A stretch of DNA of 41,499 nucleotides. It comes from Duganella sp. GTDB taxonomy: Bacteria > Pseudomonadota > Gammaproteobacteria > Burkholderiales > Burkholderiaceae_D. Below, piece by piece: positions 8,671 to 16,699 of the stretch; position 1 is the first letter of the stretch; each line of letters begins with the position of its first letter. The translations under genes and the position numbers were made by a program. The notes beneath the pieces were generated by a model. It did not search any database, was not told the DNA's origin, and saw nothing but the letters and a program-made list of their open reading frames with translations. The DNA lies in assembly GCA_026225475.1 (NCBI GenBank), contig JAMFSU010000120.1:1-41499 (forward strand), in the 5' to 3' direction.

Positions 8671-9687
8671 TCAGGCTGAAGCGGGCTTGCCGTCCTGCTG
8701 CGCCGCAGACGCATTGGTCTTGATGTCATCGGCATGCTGCCGCAGATAGCCATCAATATCGATTGGCGCCGGCTCCGGCATGTGATTGGCGCCCTGGGCA
8801 TTGGCCGAACTGCCGAACAATTCCTGACAGAAGGCCGCGACCTGCCGGCTGATCTCGGCATAGATGGCGAACGCCGCCTTGAACTCCTCCAGCGTCAGTT
8901 CTTTCTCGCCAGCCTGCGGCGGCGGGAACACGTCGGCAAACTTGGGCAGGTGCGCGTCGATGTTTTCTTTCAGCGATGGTTTGCTTGATGCCGTCCCTAA
9001 TGGCTTTTGCGATTGCTTTTGCGACGCCAGGACCAGCGCAGTTTCGGTGGCATGTCCGGCTTGCGGCGCAGGCTCTGCCTTGGGTGGTTGCTTGGCTTGC
9101 GCTGCGTCCCGGCGCTCTGGTGCTGTCTCGGCGTTGACCTCTTCCTTGGCAGATGCTTTCTTCAGATTGTCGAGCGCCTGATCGGTCAGCTTGCCAGACA
9201 ACTGCGCGATGTCTTCGCTACCGTGCGACGCCGATGCATCTTCCAGACGCTTGAGCGTGGGCGCATCGATACCTTGTTGCTGGCCCAGGCTACGCACTTG
9301 TTCCTGTGTCACCGCCCCATTCGTTGCCGCTGTTTCAGCAACAGCGGTAATCCGCTTGCGGTTTTGTGGTGCCTCATTACGTAGCGACGCACCATGGGCG
9401 CCGCCGAGTTGTCCCAACTGACTCCTGAGCAAACTTTCGACAGGCTCAAAGCGCTGCCTGACGGTGTCGATCAGACTGGCCAGGTCAGGCAAGCCAGAGC
9501 CCAACTGTTTTGCCAGTTGCGCGGGATGATAGGCGGCAATCGCGTCATAGACGCTTTGCGCCAGTGTGGAAGCAGACGACTTCGGCGACTGCTGTGCGTG
9601 CTTGGCGCCATCTGCCTTGCCGTCATTGTCAATGTGATCGACCCGTTGCGTCGCAGACGCATTGGTCGAATGGATACCAGGTGCCAT
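8671..9687 (-). CDS. Probable secreted T3SS protein (338 aa) in the tip-protein position
   Basis: This 338-aa, Ala/Gln/Lys-rich hydrophilic protein has no recognised domain. Its first 40 residues are rich in Ser, Thr, Asn, Gln and Ala without a Sec signal, as in T3SS substrates. A structured C-terminal part includes LTLEEFKAAFAIYAEISRQVAAFCQELFG. No transmembrane helix is visible. It lies directly after sctV, where Yersinia carries lcrR-lcrG-lcrV; its length is similar to LcrV, but I see no convincing sequence match. ATG 9687 has TGGAG upstream. Tip protein, extracellular chaperone or regulator are all open. Confidence 0.75.
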   Translation of the reverse strand: MAPGIHSTNASATQRVDHIDNDGKADGAKHAQQSPKSSASTLAQSVYDAIAAYHPAQLAKQLGSGLPDLASLIDTVRQRFEPVESLLRSQLGQLGGAHGASLRNEAPQNRKRITAVAETAATNGAVTQEQVRSLGQQQGIDAPTLKRLEDASASHGSEDIAQLSGKLTDQALDNLKKASAKEEVNAETAPERRDAAQAKQPPKAEPAPQAGHATETALVLASQKQSQKPLGTASSKPSLKENIDAHLPKFADVFPPPQAGEKELTLEEFKAAFAIYAEISRQVAAFCQELFGSSANAQGANHMPEPAPIDIDGYLRQHADDIKTNASAAQQDGKPASA

Positions 9688-9979
9688 AAATTACTCCAGT
9701 GAATTCTTGTCTGTCCTCTATCGCAGGGACGGTCGTCGGCACCGATGACAGCGCAACAATGGATCAGGCGGCCAGTGAGGCTGCACCAGTTGTGGTTGAT
9801 ACGGCAGCAAGGCCGGCGTGCGTTCGAGCACGAAAACAACGGTCTGTAGCAGCGGGGATCAGCAACCGTGATTATTTTGTCTGTTTTGCGTGCCAGTGGG
9901 CACCGCAGATCGGCGGTCCGATATCTCTATATGTCGGTGGCAACCAACAAGTTCCGCTGATGCTGCGGTGGGCCGGGCG
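9688..9979. other. Intergenic gap within the operon, no gene seen
   Basis: This 292-base stretch separates sctV from the 338-aa gene and contains no credible reading frame with a ribosome site. TCGGTGG at 9934 and AGTTCC at 9950 resemble two halves of an hrp box, but they are only nine bases apart, too close for a sigma factor to use. Confidence 0.5.
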
Positions 9980-12139
9980 CTAAATTTCGATCATGCCGAC
10001 CGGCTTGACCTTGGCGTGCTGAGTCAGCTCGGAAAATGCAAATACCGGCACCGAGAAGAATTCCTCTTCGATCAGCTTGCGCACCGAACGGCGGATATCG
10101 GCTGCCGTCACCAGTACTGGCGGTGTAATCGGCGTGCAAACATTGGTAGACAGATCATTGAGTTTATCCAGCAGCATCTGTTCCAGCTCTGAATCGATAT
10201 CCAGATAACTGCCCTGGCTGGTCTGGCGCATGGCATTGCGCAATTGATCTTCCAACTCCGGCGACAGCAGGATCACTTCAATGAGGCCCTCGCGCGAGGC
10301 TTCGAAACACAACTGACGTTTGAAGGCCAACCGCACATAGTCGGCGATCACGTCCGGATCGCGTTCCTTGGGTGCCCAGTCAAGCGTAGTCTCCAGCAGC
10401 AGTCGGGCATTGCGCAGCGACACGCCTTCCTTGGTCAGACGCTGCACCACTTCCGTCAAGCGCGGCAAGGTAACCGTCTTGAGCACTTCCTTGCCAAGCT
10501 CCGGATAGCGCCGCTCGGCCCAGCGCGTAAAACGGATCACTTCATTGACGCCGACAAACATCTGGCAATGACGCAACAACTCGACTTCAACGTCGGCAGC
10601 GAAGACGGTCTCCCAGCGCTGCACCAGGATGCCGGCGGCACTGAGCTTTTCTTCGTCATCCAGACGCAGCCACACACGGCGTCGGCGCGAACCGCTGATG
10701 GGCCGTTCGTGCGCCTGAAAGCCCAGTTCGGTCACGCGCTCCAGCGACTCGCGCGTAGCGCCCCAGCCAATCATGATTTCGTTGTCGACCAATGGCACTT
10801 CAGCCATCAGAAAATGGACGCGATTGGAAGGCATCGATGAAGAAAATTCGAATTCAATCGACTTAAGGTCAGGAATACCGCGCTTCTCCAGCATGCCGTT
10901 GCGCATGATGCGTACCGAGTTGCGGATCATTTCGGCTTCTGGCGTAGCCCGAATCGCTTCCGGCATGCGCAGGATGAATGGCGTCGTCGCCGAAAAATTG
11001 GTCAGATCGACAATCCCAGCATTCTTGCGCTCCAGTTCTTCGTTTTCACGCTGGATTTCCGCATCGGCCAGCGGCTTGAGCCAGCCAACCACACCCGACA
11101 CCAGCAAGGCCAGCGAGAGCGAAATGAACACCATGCTGGGCATGCCGGGAATCAGTGCGAACAACAACATGATGCCGGCCGCCGTCATCAGCGCCTTGGG
11201 TTCGGCAAACAGCTCGCTGACGATGTCGCGGCCGACGTTGCTGGCATCCTCGCCTTCATGCGCATCATCATTAGTCACCCGCGTGGTGATGATACCGGCG
11301 CCCAGCGAAATCAGCAGTGCCGGAATCTGCGCAATCAAGGCGTCGCCAATCGAGAGAATCGAATAGACCCGCATCGATTCACCGGCATCCAGATTGCGCT
11401 GCAAGATGCCGATCGAAATGCCGCCCACCAGATTGATGGCGACAATACAGATACCGGCAATGGCATCGCCCTTGACGAATTTCATGGCGCCATCCATGGC
11501 ACCGTGCAACTGGCTTTCCTGGCCGAGCAAGGAACGCTTGGCCTTGGCTTCTTCGGCCGTCAGAATGCCGGCGCGCAAATCACTGTCGATCGACATCTGC
11601 TTGCCCGGCATGGCATCCAGCGAAAACCGCGCCGACACTTCCGACACCCGCTCCGAGCCTTTGGTAATGACGATGAATTGCACTACCGTCAAGATCAAAA
11701 AGATCACCAGGCCCACCACCAGATTTCCGCCCACCACGAAATTGCCAAACGTCTCGACGATATGGCCGGCATCACCTTCGAGCAGAATCAGGCGCGTGGT
11801 CGAAACCGAAATGGCCAGCCGGAACAAGGTAGTCAACAACAACACGGCTGGAAACGTCGAAAATGCCGTCGGTCCCGGCATGTACATCGCCACCACCACA
11901 ATCAGCCCGGAGATGCACAGACTCAGCGCAATCAAGATATCGAGCAACCAGACCGGCATCGGCAACACCAACATGAAGACGATGCCGATGACCATGCCTG
12001 CCGCTGCCAGCTCAGCACGCTTGGCCATTTGTGCAGCCAGTTTGTTCAGCGCCAGTACCACGCCCATGATCGGCAGGTTCTTGACCTGGGCGCGCCCATT
12101 ACCGTTCTTGCCGTCGAATTTACTGGCGCTGTTGCTCAT
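9980..12139 (-). CDS. sctV: SctV (HrcV/LcrD) major export gate protein
   Basis: This 719-aa FHIPEP-family protein forms the nonameric export gate. The N-terminal half has about eight transmembrane helices. Family motifs include [59 protein letters not shown] in close variant form, and [10 protein letters not shown]. The C-terminal cytosolic domain follows from about residue 370. The start is ATG 12139 ([10 protein letters not shown]) with AAGGT upstream; the frame open to 12295 would overlap the preceding gene and is not supported. The N-terminus before the first helix is about 35 residues longer than usual. Confidence 0.97.
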   Translation of the reverse strand: [719 protein letters not shown]

Positions 12140-12221
12140 GGACTTGACCTTGTGGATGCCGGCAGTCTGGCATCGGAGTAAAAAAAACGGCAACCGCGAG
12201 GCCACCAACTTGTCATCATGC

Positions 12222-12515
12222 TCACGCAGCGCTGCGTGGCGGTCCGTCCAGACGACGCAACACCAGATCGATCCAGGCATCGGTATCCGGTGCACGCAAG
12301 CGCTCCAGTTGTTGCCGGTCTACCGGCTCCAGCACTTCGGCGGCGGCGTACGCTGCCATCAGTTGCAAGTTGCGGTCTTGCGGCCACAACTTCAGGCAGC
12401 CCAGGGCCAGCATGTAGGCATCTTCATACTGATAGGCGTTCATATGCCCCCACACCAGGCCGATGGCCAGTTGCAGTTCCTCCGGCATACCTTCACGCGT
12501 GGTCTTTTTCCGCAT
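12222..12515 (-). CDS. SctY-like (YscY) TPR-type chaperone of SctX
   Basis: This 97-aa protein has the helix pattern of a short tetratricopeptide protein (LAIGLVWGHMNAYQYEDAYM, then LALGCLKLWPQDRNLQLMAAYAAAE). That fits YscY, which binds YscX and SctV and is needed for export of early substrates. Gene order (X-like gene immediately upstream, sctV immediately downstream) is exactly that of yscX-yscY-lcrD. ATG 12515 has CAGGAG seven bases upstream and overlaps the end of the preceding gene by 23 bases. TPR chaperones are divergent, so the name depends largely on context. Confidence 0.72.
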   Translation of the reverse strand: MRKKTTREGMPEELQLAIGLVWGHMNAYQYEDAYMLALGCLKLWPQDRNLQLMAAYAAAEVLEPVDRQQLERLRAPDTDAWIDLVLRRLDGPPRSAA

Positions 12516-12960
12516 CGCTGGACTCCTGTTGTTGTGTTAGTGATGGCTCAACCCCAGCCTCGCCTTCCAGCTCGCTGCGGCGCATCTGTTGCCAGCGCAA
12601 ACGCCAGTTGACAGCCAGTTCGACCACCCGGATTGCCTCCATGCAGGGGCGCCGTTCCGCTTCGTTCTGAGTCAGGGAAAATTCAATCAGTTTTTTTTGC
12701 AGAGCGCGCATGCGTGGAACCGGGTCGCCGCTCCAGGCCGCACTATCGACACTCAAGCGGCGTCCCAGCAAACCGGACAGCATTTGCTGCGCTGGATCGA
12801 CTGGATAGTCCTGTTCTGGCAATGAGGCCGTAATTTCGCCCGGCAACAGTGCAGGCCAGGCCTTGGCAACCGGCAGGCTTTCCTGCAGCGAATGGATCTC
12901 GGCCTGTTCACCCAGTTCGGCGATGCCGGTGCGACTCAGTCGCGACAGCAGATCACTCAC
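12493..12960 (-). CDS. SctX-like (YscX) export factor, GTG start
   Basis: This is a protein of about 155 aa. It is proposed as SctX because of its place before the SctY-like gene and its layout: an unstructured N-terminal part, a motif YPVDPAQQML matching the HPVEPHLERL stretch of YscX, then helices ending in LRWQQMRR. YscX is an exported factor that works with YscY at SctV. The start is set at GTG 12960, preceded by GAGGAG; it overlaps the upstream stop (GTGAGTGA). A longer frame to 12990 lies inside the neighbour. The C-terminal acidic tail extends beyond the 122 residues of YscX. Confidence 0.65.
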   Translation of the reverse strand: MSDLLSRLSRTGIAELGEQAEIHSLQESLPVAKAWPALLPGEITASLPEQDYPVDPAQQMLSGLLGRRLSVDSAAWSGDPVPRMRALQKKLIEFSLTQNEAERRPCMEAIRVVELAVNWRLRWQQMRRSELEGEAGVEPSLTQQQESSDAEKDHA

Positions 12961-13282
12961 TGAGCAGCTCCTCGGCGGCATCAATGGCATCCGACGACAA
13001 CACGGTCATGTCATCGCCATGTTCGGTCATGCGACGCACCACGTACAGGCTGCCGTCATTGAACATCGCCGGCAGCCAGTCACCATAACGGATCAGGTCG
13101 CGCTCACGTTTGCGCAACAAATCCTCGGCCCGCACCTTGGCGTCCGGTCCGGTGCCCATGGCAATGAGCATGCCCTGTTCAAGCGGATAGGCAAACAAAT
13201 GCAAGCCGTTATCCAGCGTCGTCATGGCCACCGCTTGCTGGATACGGGCATCGGCGGCCAGTTTCATCAGTAATTCTTCCAT
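12953..13282 (-). CDS. SycN/YscB-like small T3SS chaperone
   Basis: This 109-aa protein is acidic overall with alternating helix and strand segments, as in class I T3SS chaperones. A beta-type stretch is visible around LHLFAYPLEQGMLIAMG and SLYVVRRM, between N- and C-terminal helices. In Yersinia the gene between tyeA and yscX is sycN, a chaperone of YopN, and this gene sits in the same place. ATG 13282 is directly preceded by an in-frame GTG; CAGGAG lies upstream. Sequence similarity to SycN is not clear by eye, so the chaperone role is inferred from size, fold pattern and position. Confidence 0.6.
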   Translation of the reverse strand: MEELLMKLAADARIQQAVAMTTLDNGLHLFAYPLEQGMLIAMGTGPDAKVRAEDLLRKRERDLIRYGDWLPAMFNDGSLYVVRRMTEHGDDMTVLSSDAIDAAEELLSE

Positions 13283-13315
13283 CACCTGTGCTCCTGCTCG
13301 AATGATCCGGCGCGC

Positions 13316-13822
13316 TTATTCGCGCGCACGCTGCTCCAGCTTGCCGGCCGCCAGCAAGGTCTGGCGCCATTCCTGCTCGCGCACTTCTTCGCGCGTCGGC
13401 AGACTGGGCAAATTGCCTTGCAGATTGTGCAACTGGCGCGTCATCTCTTCGAGCAATTCACGGCGCGCGGCCAGCTTGTCCTGACTCCACAAAGTCAACG
13501 GCAATTGAGCAAAGGCGTCGCGCACCAGTTTGAATACGCGCGCGCGCTGCCCGGCGTCAGCATTTTTCATCTCTGAAATTTGCGCCACAAGTTGATTTGC
13601 CTTGCCCTTGCCCCAGCCCGATTCCGCTGCTGTGAGCAGAATCACCGCCAACTCTGGCGGTGTGACTTTGACATACACCTTGGCCTGATCCGACAATTCG
13701 CGGCGCAGACTATCGGCAATGGCAACGCTGGACGTGACCAGCGTGAATGCAGATGCATCCGACATGGTCAACCAGTAACGGCCCATGCTGCGCTGTGGAT
13801 TTTTTCTTAGATCTGAACGCAT
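13316..13822 (-). CDS. TyeA-like gatekeeper partner
   Basis: This 168-aa protein has a TyeA-like segment at about residues 70-150. The stretch AQLPLTLWSQDKLAARRELLEEM closely parallels the [20 protein letters not shown] region of Yersinia TyeA. TyeA binds the C-terminus of YopN to plug secretion until contact. TyeA itself is about 92 aa, so this protein carries an N-terminal extension. It follows sctW by 88 bases. ATG 13822 has a G-rich GGGGGTG upstream; ATG at 13765 (MSDASAFT) is an alternative start. In Pseudomonas HrpJ the two domains are fused; here they are separate genes. Confidence 0.75.
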   Translation of the reverse strand: MRSDLRKNPQRSMGRYWLTMSDASAFTLVTSSVAIADSLRRELSDQAKVYVKVTPPELAVILLTAAESGWGKGKANQLVAQISEMKNADAGQRARVFKLVRDAFAQLPLTLWSQDKLAARRELLEEMTRQLHNLQGNLPSLPTREEVREQEWRQTLLAAGKLEQRARE

Positions 13823-13910
13823 GAATTTTCACCCCCAACAAAATAGCTGCCAAGCAGCAGCACTCAACAAGATCACTGATATCCCTGACCGCCGCGTTCG
13901 GCCACGCATG

Positions 13911-14711
13911 CTAGAAACCAATCATCATGCGCGAACGCAAGCCGGTCAAAACAGCCATGCACTTGTTCACGCCAAAGTTCTTGATCAAGGCTTTGAGCAT
14001 GGTCAACGGCGTCAACGAAAAATCCTCATTGCCAATTTGCTTGTCGCCGATCAATTGCCGCAATTCGCGCGTGGACACCAGCCGCTTGCCCAATTCATCG
14101 CCGGAAAGCGCCTGCAACGCCGTGAGCATGGCGTCACGATCCTGCAGGCCACGCCGCAATTCGTGCGGGTGTTTTTCATGCAGATTGGTCATCATGTCTT
14201 CGAGCGCGTTTTTTATCGCGATCTTTTTGACCGGCGCAATCGGCTCGTCCTTGAGCCGCTCCAACGCTTCAGCCAGGACATCGTAATGCCCCACCACATC
14301 GAATAATTCATTGAGCGACTCTTCCAGTTGCGTCCGCCGGTCACGACTAGTGTCGTCCTGCAGCAGCTCCAATGCATCCATTGCTGCGTCGATGCGGACA
14401 TACTCGATGTCCTCTTCGTCGACCGTGTTAGCCCGCTGACTGCTGCTCTTGCGCTTGGCACTATTGCTGCCACGGCGCTCCTGGCTGTTCTTTCGGTTTG
14501 TCGTATTGAAGCGATGAAGCAAATGGCGCGGTCGATAACTGACCTCCTTGAATCCGGCCAGGGCCAGCACCAGTTCGGTCGGCGACAGCTCGGTGACGGC
14601 ACTGGTCTGCGCGCTATCGAGCGCAAGCTTGACGCCGTTCTTACCCAACGGCCTGACCTGCGGGACGTTAGGCGTTTCCAGTTGACCGTTGCCGGTGCCT
14701 TTGATTTGCAT
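13911..14711 (-). CDS. sctW: SctW (HrpJ/YopN) gatekeeper
   Basis: This 266-aa protein is the YopN/InvE/HrpJ-type plug that controls substrate order. A low-complexity N-terminus (Gly, Asn, Pro, Gln) fits a secretion signal. The helical domain follows, with the family-like segment EESLNELFDVVGHYDVLAEAL, then LHEKHPHELRRGLQDRDAM. ATG 14711 (MQIKGTGNG) is chosen because the hrp box ends at 14723, so transcription should start near 14716. ATG 14717 and longer starts would lie at or before the transcript start. This implies a leaderless or near-leaderless message; TTG 14648 is an alternative start. Confidence 0.85.
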   Translation of the reverse strand: MQIKGTGNGQLETPNVPQVRPLGKNGVKLALDSAQTSAVTELSPTELVLALAGFKEVSYRPRHLLHRFNTTNRKNSQERRGSNSAKRKSSSQRANTVDEEDIEYVRIDAAMDALELLQDDTSRDRRTQLEESLNELFDVVGHYDVLAEALERLKDEPIAPVKKIAIKNALEDMMTNLHEKHPHELRRGLQDRDAMLTALQALSGDELGKRLVSTRELRQLIGDKQIGNEDFSLTPLTMLKALIKNFGVNKCMAVLTGLRSRMMIGF

Positions 14712-14722
14712 ATACATGCTCG

Positions 14723-14751
14723 TTCGTGGCGCGCCGATGACAGCAGGTTCC
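14723..14751 (-). promoter_or_regulatory. Perfect hrp box upstream of sctW operon
   Basis: On the minus strand the sequence reads GGAACC, 16 bases, CCACGAA. This matches the HrpL consensus GGAACC-N15/16-CCACNNA at every specified position. It points into sctW and the whole apparatus operon. An HrpL-like sigma gene lies about 520 bases away on the other strand. Confidence 0.88.
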
Positions 14752-15275
14752 ATGCTCCAAACCACGACGCCGGCGGCCGTCAACGCGCCGCTACGCGCTC
14801 GCTGGCAAACCAGAAACAGTTCCATCGAAATGCAAAAATTAACTGCTGGACAGACCGCTAACGGCTGGCATACGCTTTGATTGGCTTATGTCACGACGCC
14901 GGTTTCAAACCAGCGTCACCAACCATCGCCCGCGCTGCCTTGCCCGACTTCTTGAGTCTGAACGAGGCCATGCGTCAGTGATGCGTCCTCACAGTTCGTT
15001 CCCGCCGGTAGTGCTGAACCTGTTCTCCCTGCCGGGCCGGTGGCCCCCTGCCAGCACGCACATGATTGCTTGTGGTTGATGGACACGAAGCTGTTCCGTG
15101 TTGAAGTCAGGAGATTTCTCAATTTTCTTCAATGTCTCACGAATGCTCACGGAATCGATTCACCTGTTGCCGGCGCTGCTATCTTGCAGTCATCGCTGCT
15201 GCGGCAGTGTTTGGAAATGCGACGGCAAGGCCCAGAATTTTCTCATCAACATTAGTGTTTCAAGGAGTAAACGCT
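14752..15275. other. Divergent regulatory region between sctW and hrpL-like gene
   Basis: This 524-base stretch contains no credible gene. It must hold the promoter of the sigma factor gene. A TGGCAT-N5-TTGAT sequence at 14866-14881 vaguely resembles a sigma-54 promoter but lacks the GC of the -12 element and is about 400 bases from the start codon. No hrp box points toward the sigma gene. Confidence 0.5.
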
Positions 15276-15971
15276 ATGCACCAAACAACTTATGAATATC
15301 GCGACACCACTGACTTCGATGCGCATGACGCGCCGTCAGCAACCGGCGCTGATATGAGCACCGAAGCGACCAGCGAATCGGCAATTGAATTGACAACGGA
15401 AGCAGGCATGACATTGCATCTGCTCTCTGCCCAGGTGTCACCAGAAACGACCAGCATGAACCCGCAACCGATTGACATCGTCGAGCTCTATACCGAGCAT
15501 CGCAGCCATCTGCTGCGCTTTGTACAACGCTATGTCGGCAATCATGAAGATGCCGAAGATGTGGTCCAGAATACTTTTATCGAAGCCGTCAAATGCGCCC
15601 ATCGATTTTCCGGCCTGTCCAAGCCATCCACTTGGCTATTCGGGATTGCCTTGAATCTGGCACGCAACCAGGTACGCCGCAATATTGCCGATCGCTATGA
15701 CAGCGTCGACGATACTTTCATGGAACAGATCGTCGACAAGCATGCCGATCCCGCCAAGCTGTTCGAACTACGCCAGATTGCCGAAAAGATCGACGGCCTG
15801 CTGAGCGAATTGCCACCGAGAATTCGCACTACCTTTGAAGCGGTGCTGGACGGCGATGCGACTTACGAGGAAGCTGCCGAGCAGTTGCAGATTCCCATCG
15901 GCACCGTGCGCTCGCGGGTGTCTAGGGTACGGGCCGCGGTGCGTCAAGAATACGGCAACGGCCGCAACTGA
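15276..15971 (+). CDS. hrpL: HrpL-like ECF sigma factor
   Basis: This 231-aa protein is an extracytoplasmic-function sigma-70 factor. Region 2 is at about residues 68-135 (LYTEHRSHLLRFVQRYVG, EDAEDVVQNTFIEA, STWLFGIALNLARNQVRR). Region 4 covers about 170-225 (LSELPPRIRTTFEAVLDGDATYEEAAEQL, then IGTVRSRVSRVRAAVRQ). ATG 15276 has AAGGAG eight bases upstream; the frame open to 15132 lacks such a site. The roughly 50-residue N-terminal extension is longer than in HrpL of Pseudomonas (184 aa); ATG 15456 (MNPQPIDIV) would give the short form. HrpL identity is inferred from hrp boxes in the window and its place beside sctW. Confidence 0.85.
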   Translation: MHQTTYEYRDTTDFDAHDAPSATGADMSTEATSESAIELTTEAGMTLHLLSAQVSPETTSMNPQPIDIVELYTEHRSHLLRFVQRYVGNHEDAEDVVQNTFIEAVKCAHRFSGLSKPSTWLFGIALNLARNQVRRNIADRYDSVDDTFMEQIVDKHADPAKLFELRQIAEKIDGLLSELPPRIRTTFEAVLDGDATYEEAAEQLQIPIGTVRSRVSRVRAAVRQEYGNGRN

Positions 15972-16045
15972 GCATGACAAGCCGCCCGCAGCTTACCCTG
16001 GTGTTGCACACAACAAGTGCACGGCGCTACCAGTGCGATGGCACG

Positions 16046-16570
16046 TCAGGAAGAAAATGGCGTGCCGGCGGCGGCCTGCAAGGCCGCGTAATAATTGGCA
16101 GCAATATCGGCAGTATCGAGAATCGCATCCATGACACTGCGGTCGTCGCAGAAATCACGCACCGAAATACGCCGCACCACAATATAGCGACCTTCGTCGG
16201 CATGCCACAACACATCGACCGATTCCAGCCGCTCTGGCGCCAGTGCCAGCGTGGCTGGCAACGGCTGACAATGTGCGGGCTGGCATTTTGGCAAGCTCGC
16301 TGTCACCGACAGGTAATGATCGACGCCGCGTCGTTCGACCGCAGTGCGTGTAAAAAAATCGCCGATCTGCAATTCCAGGACCGGCGCACCGGCAGTCTGC
16401 TGTCCGGCCATGGCGATCAATTCTTGCAGCAGGCGATGAACCTGTGCCACAGAAACCTGATCGGGAGTGTCGTCATCGCGTTGACGCATCATGTGAGTGT
16501 ACAGTTGCAGCACGCTTCGTTGCCGCGCAAGGGTGCTGATACTGGCTGAATAAATGGAAAGTGTGTGCAT
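16046..16570 (-). CDS. Unknown 174-aa protein in T3SS accessory region
   Basis: I do not recognise the family. The protein has no signal peptide or membrane helix and looks like a mixed alpha/beta cytoplasmic domain (VLELQIGDFFTRTAVERRGVDHYL, YIVVRRISVRDFCDD). It could be a chaperone or a small effector. ATG 16570 has a near-perfect TAGGAGGT, so translation should be efficient. A terminator-like hairpin lies just upstream at 16592-16620, separating it from the methyltransferase gene. It is convergent with the sigma factor gene; the 3' ends are 74 bases apart. Confidence 0.7.
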   Translation of the reverse strand: MHTLSIYSASISTLARQRSVLQLYTHMMRQRDDDTPDQVSVAQVHRLLQELIAMAGQQTAGAPVLELQIGDFFTRTAVERRGVDHYLSVTASLPKCQPAHCQPLPATLALAPERLESVDVLWHADEGRYIVVRRISVRDFCDDRSVMDAILDTADIAANYYAALQAAAGTPFSS

Positions 16571-16591
16571 TTTACCTCCTAAGAAAGCAAA

Positions 16592-16620
16592 GCAGGCATC
16601 GCCACAATGGCAATGCCTGC
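16592..16620 (-). terminator. Terminator-like hairpin after the methyltransferase gene
   Basis: GCAGGCAT and ATGCCTGC pair as an 8-base-pair stem, with a further GCCA/TGGC pairing inside after one mismatch and a three-base loop. On the minus strand it is followed by TTTGCTTTCTT. That suits a rho-independent terminator or attenuator for the methyltransferase transcript. It lies directly in front of the ribosome site of the gene at 16046-16570. Confidence 0.65.
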
Positions 16621-16699
16621 ACTGGTGTCAACCGGCTGATTCATTTCGTCAATCGTTACGGCCAACGCTGGCACGCCGCAAGGCCTGCCAGCGGTGCCG

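Noticed and set aside
9934..9955. Apparent hrp box upstream of the 338-aa gene
   Set aside because: Both half-sites are present but only nine bases apart; HrpL sites need 15-17.
14866..14881. Sigma-54-like TGGCAT-N5-TTGAT upstream of the sigma gene
   Set aside because: The invariant GC of the -12 element is GA here and the distance to the start codon is about 400 bases; expected in principle for hrpL genes but not supported by sequence.
15132..15275. N-terminal extension of the sigma factor to 15132
   Set aside because: No ribosome site at 15132, Cys/Arg-rich composition, and an excellent AAGGAG before ATG 15276.
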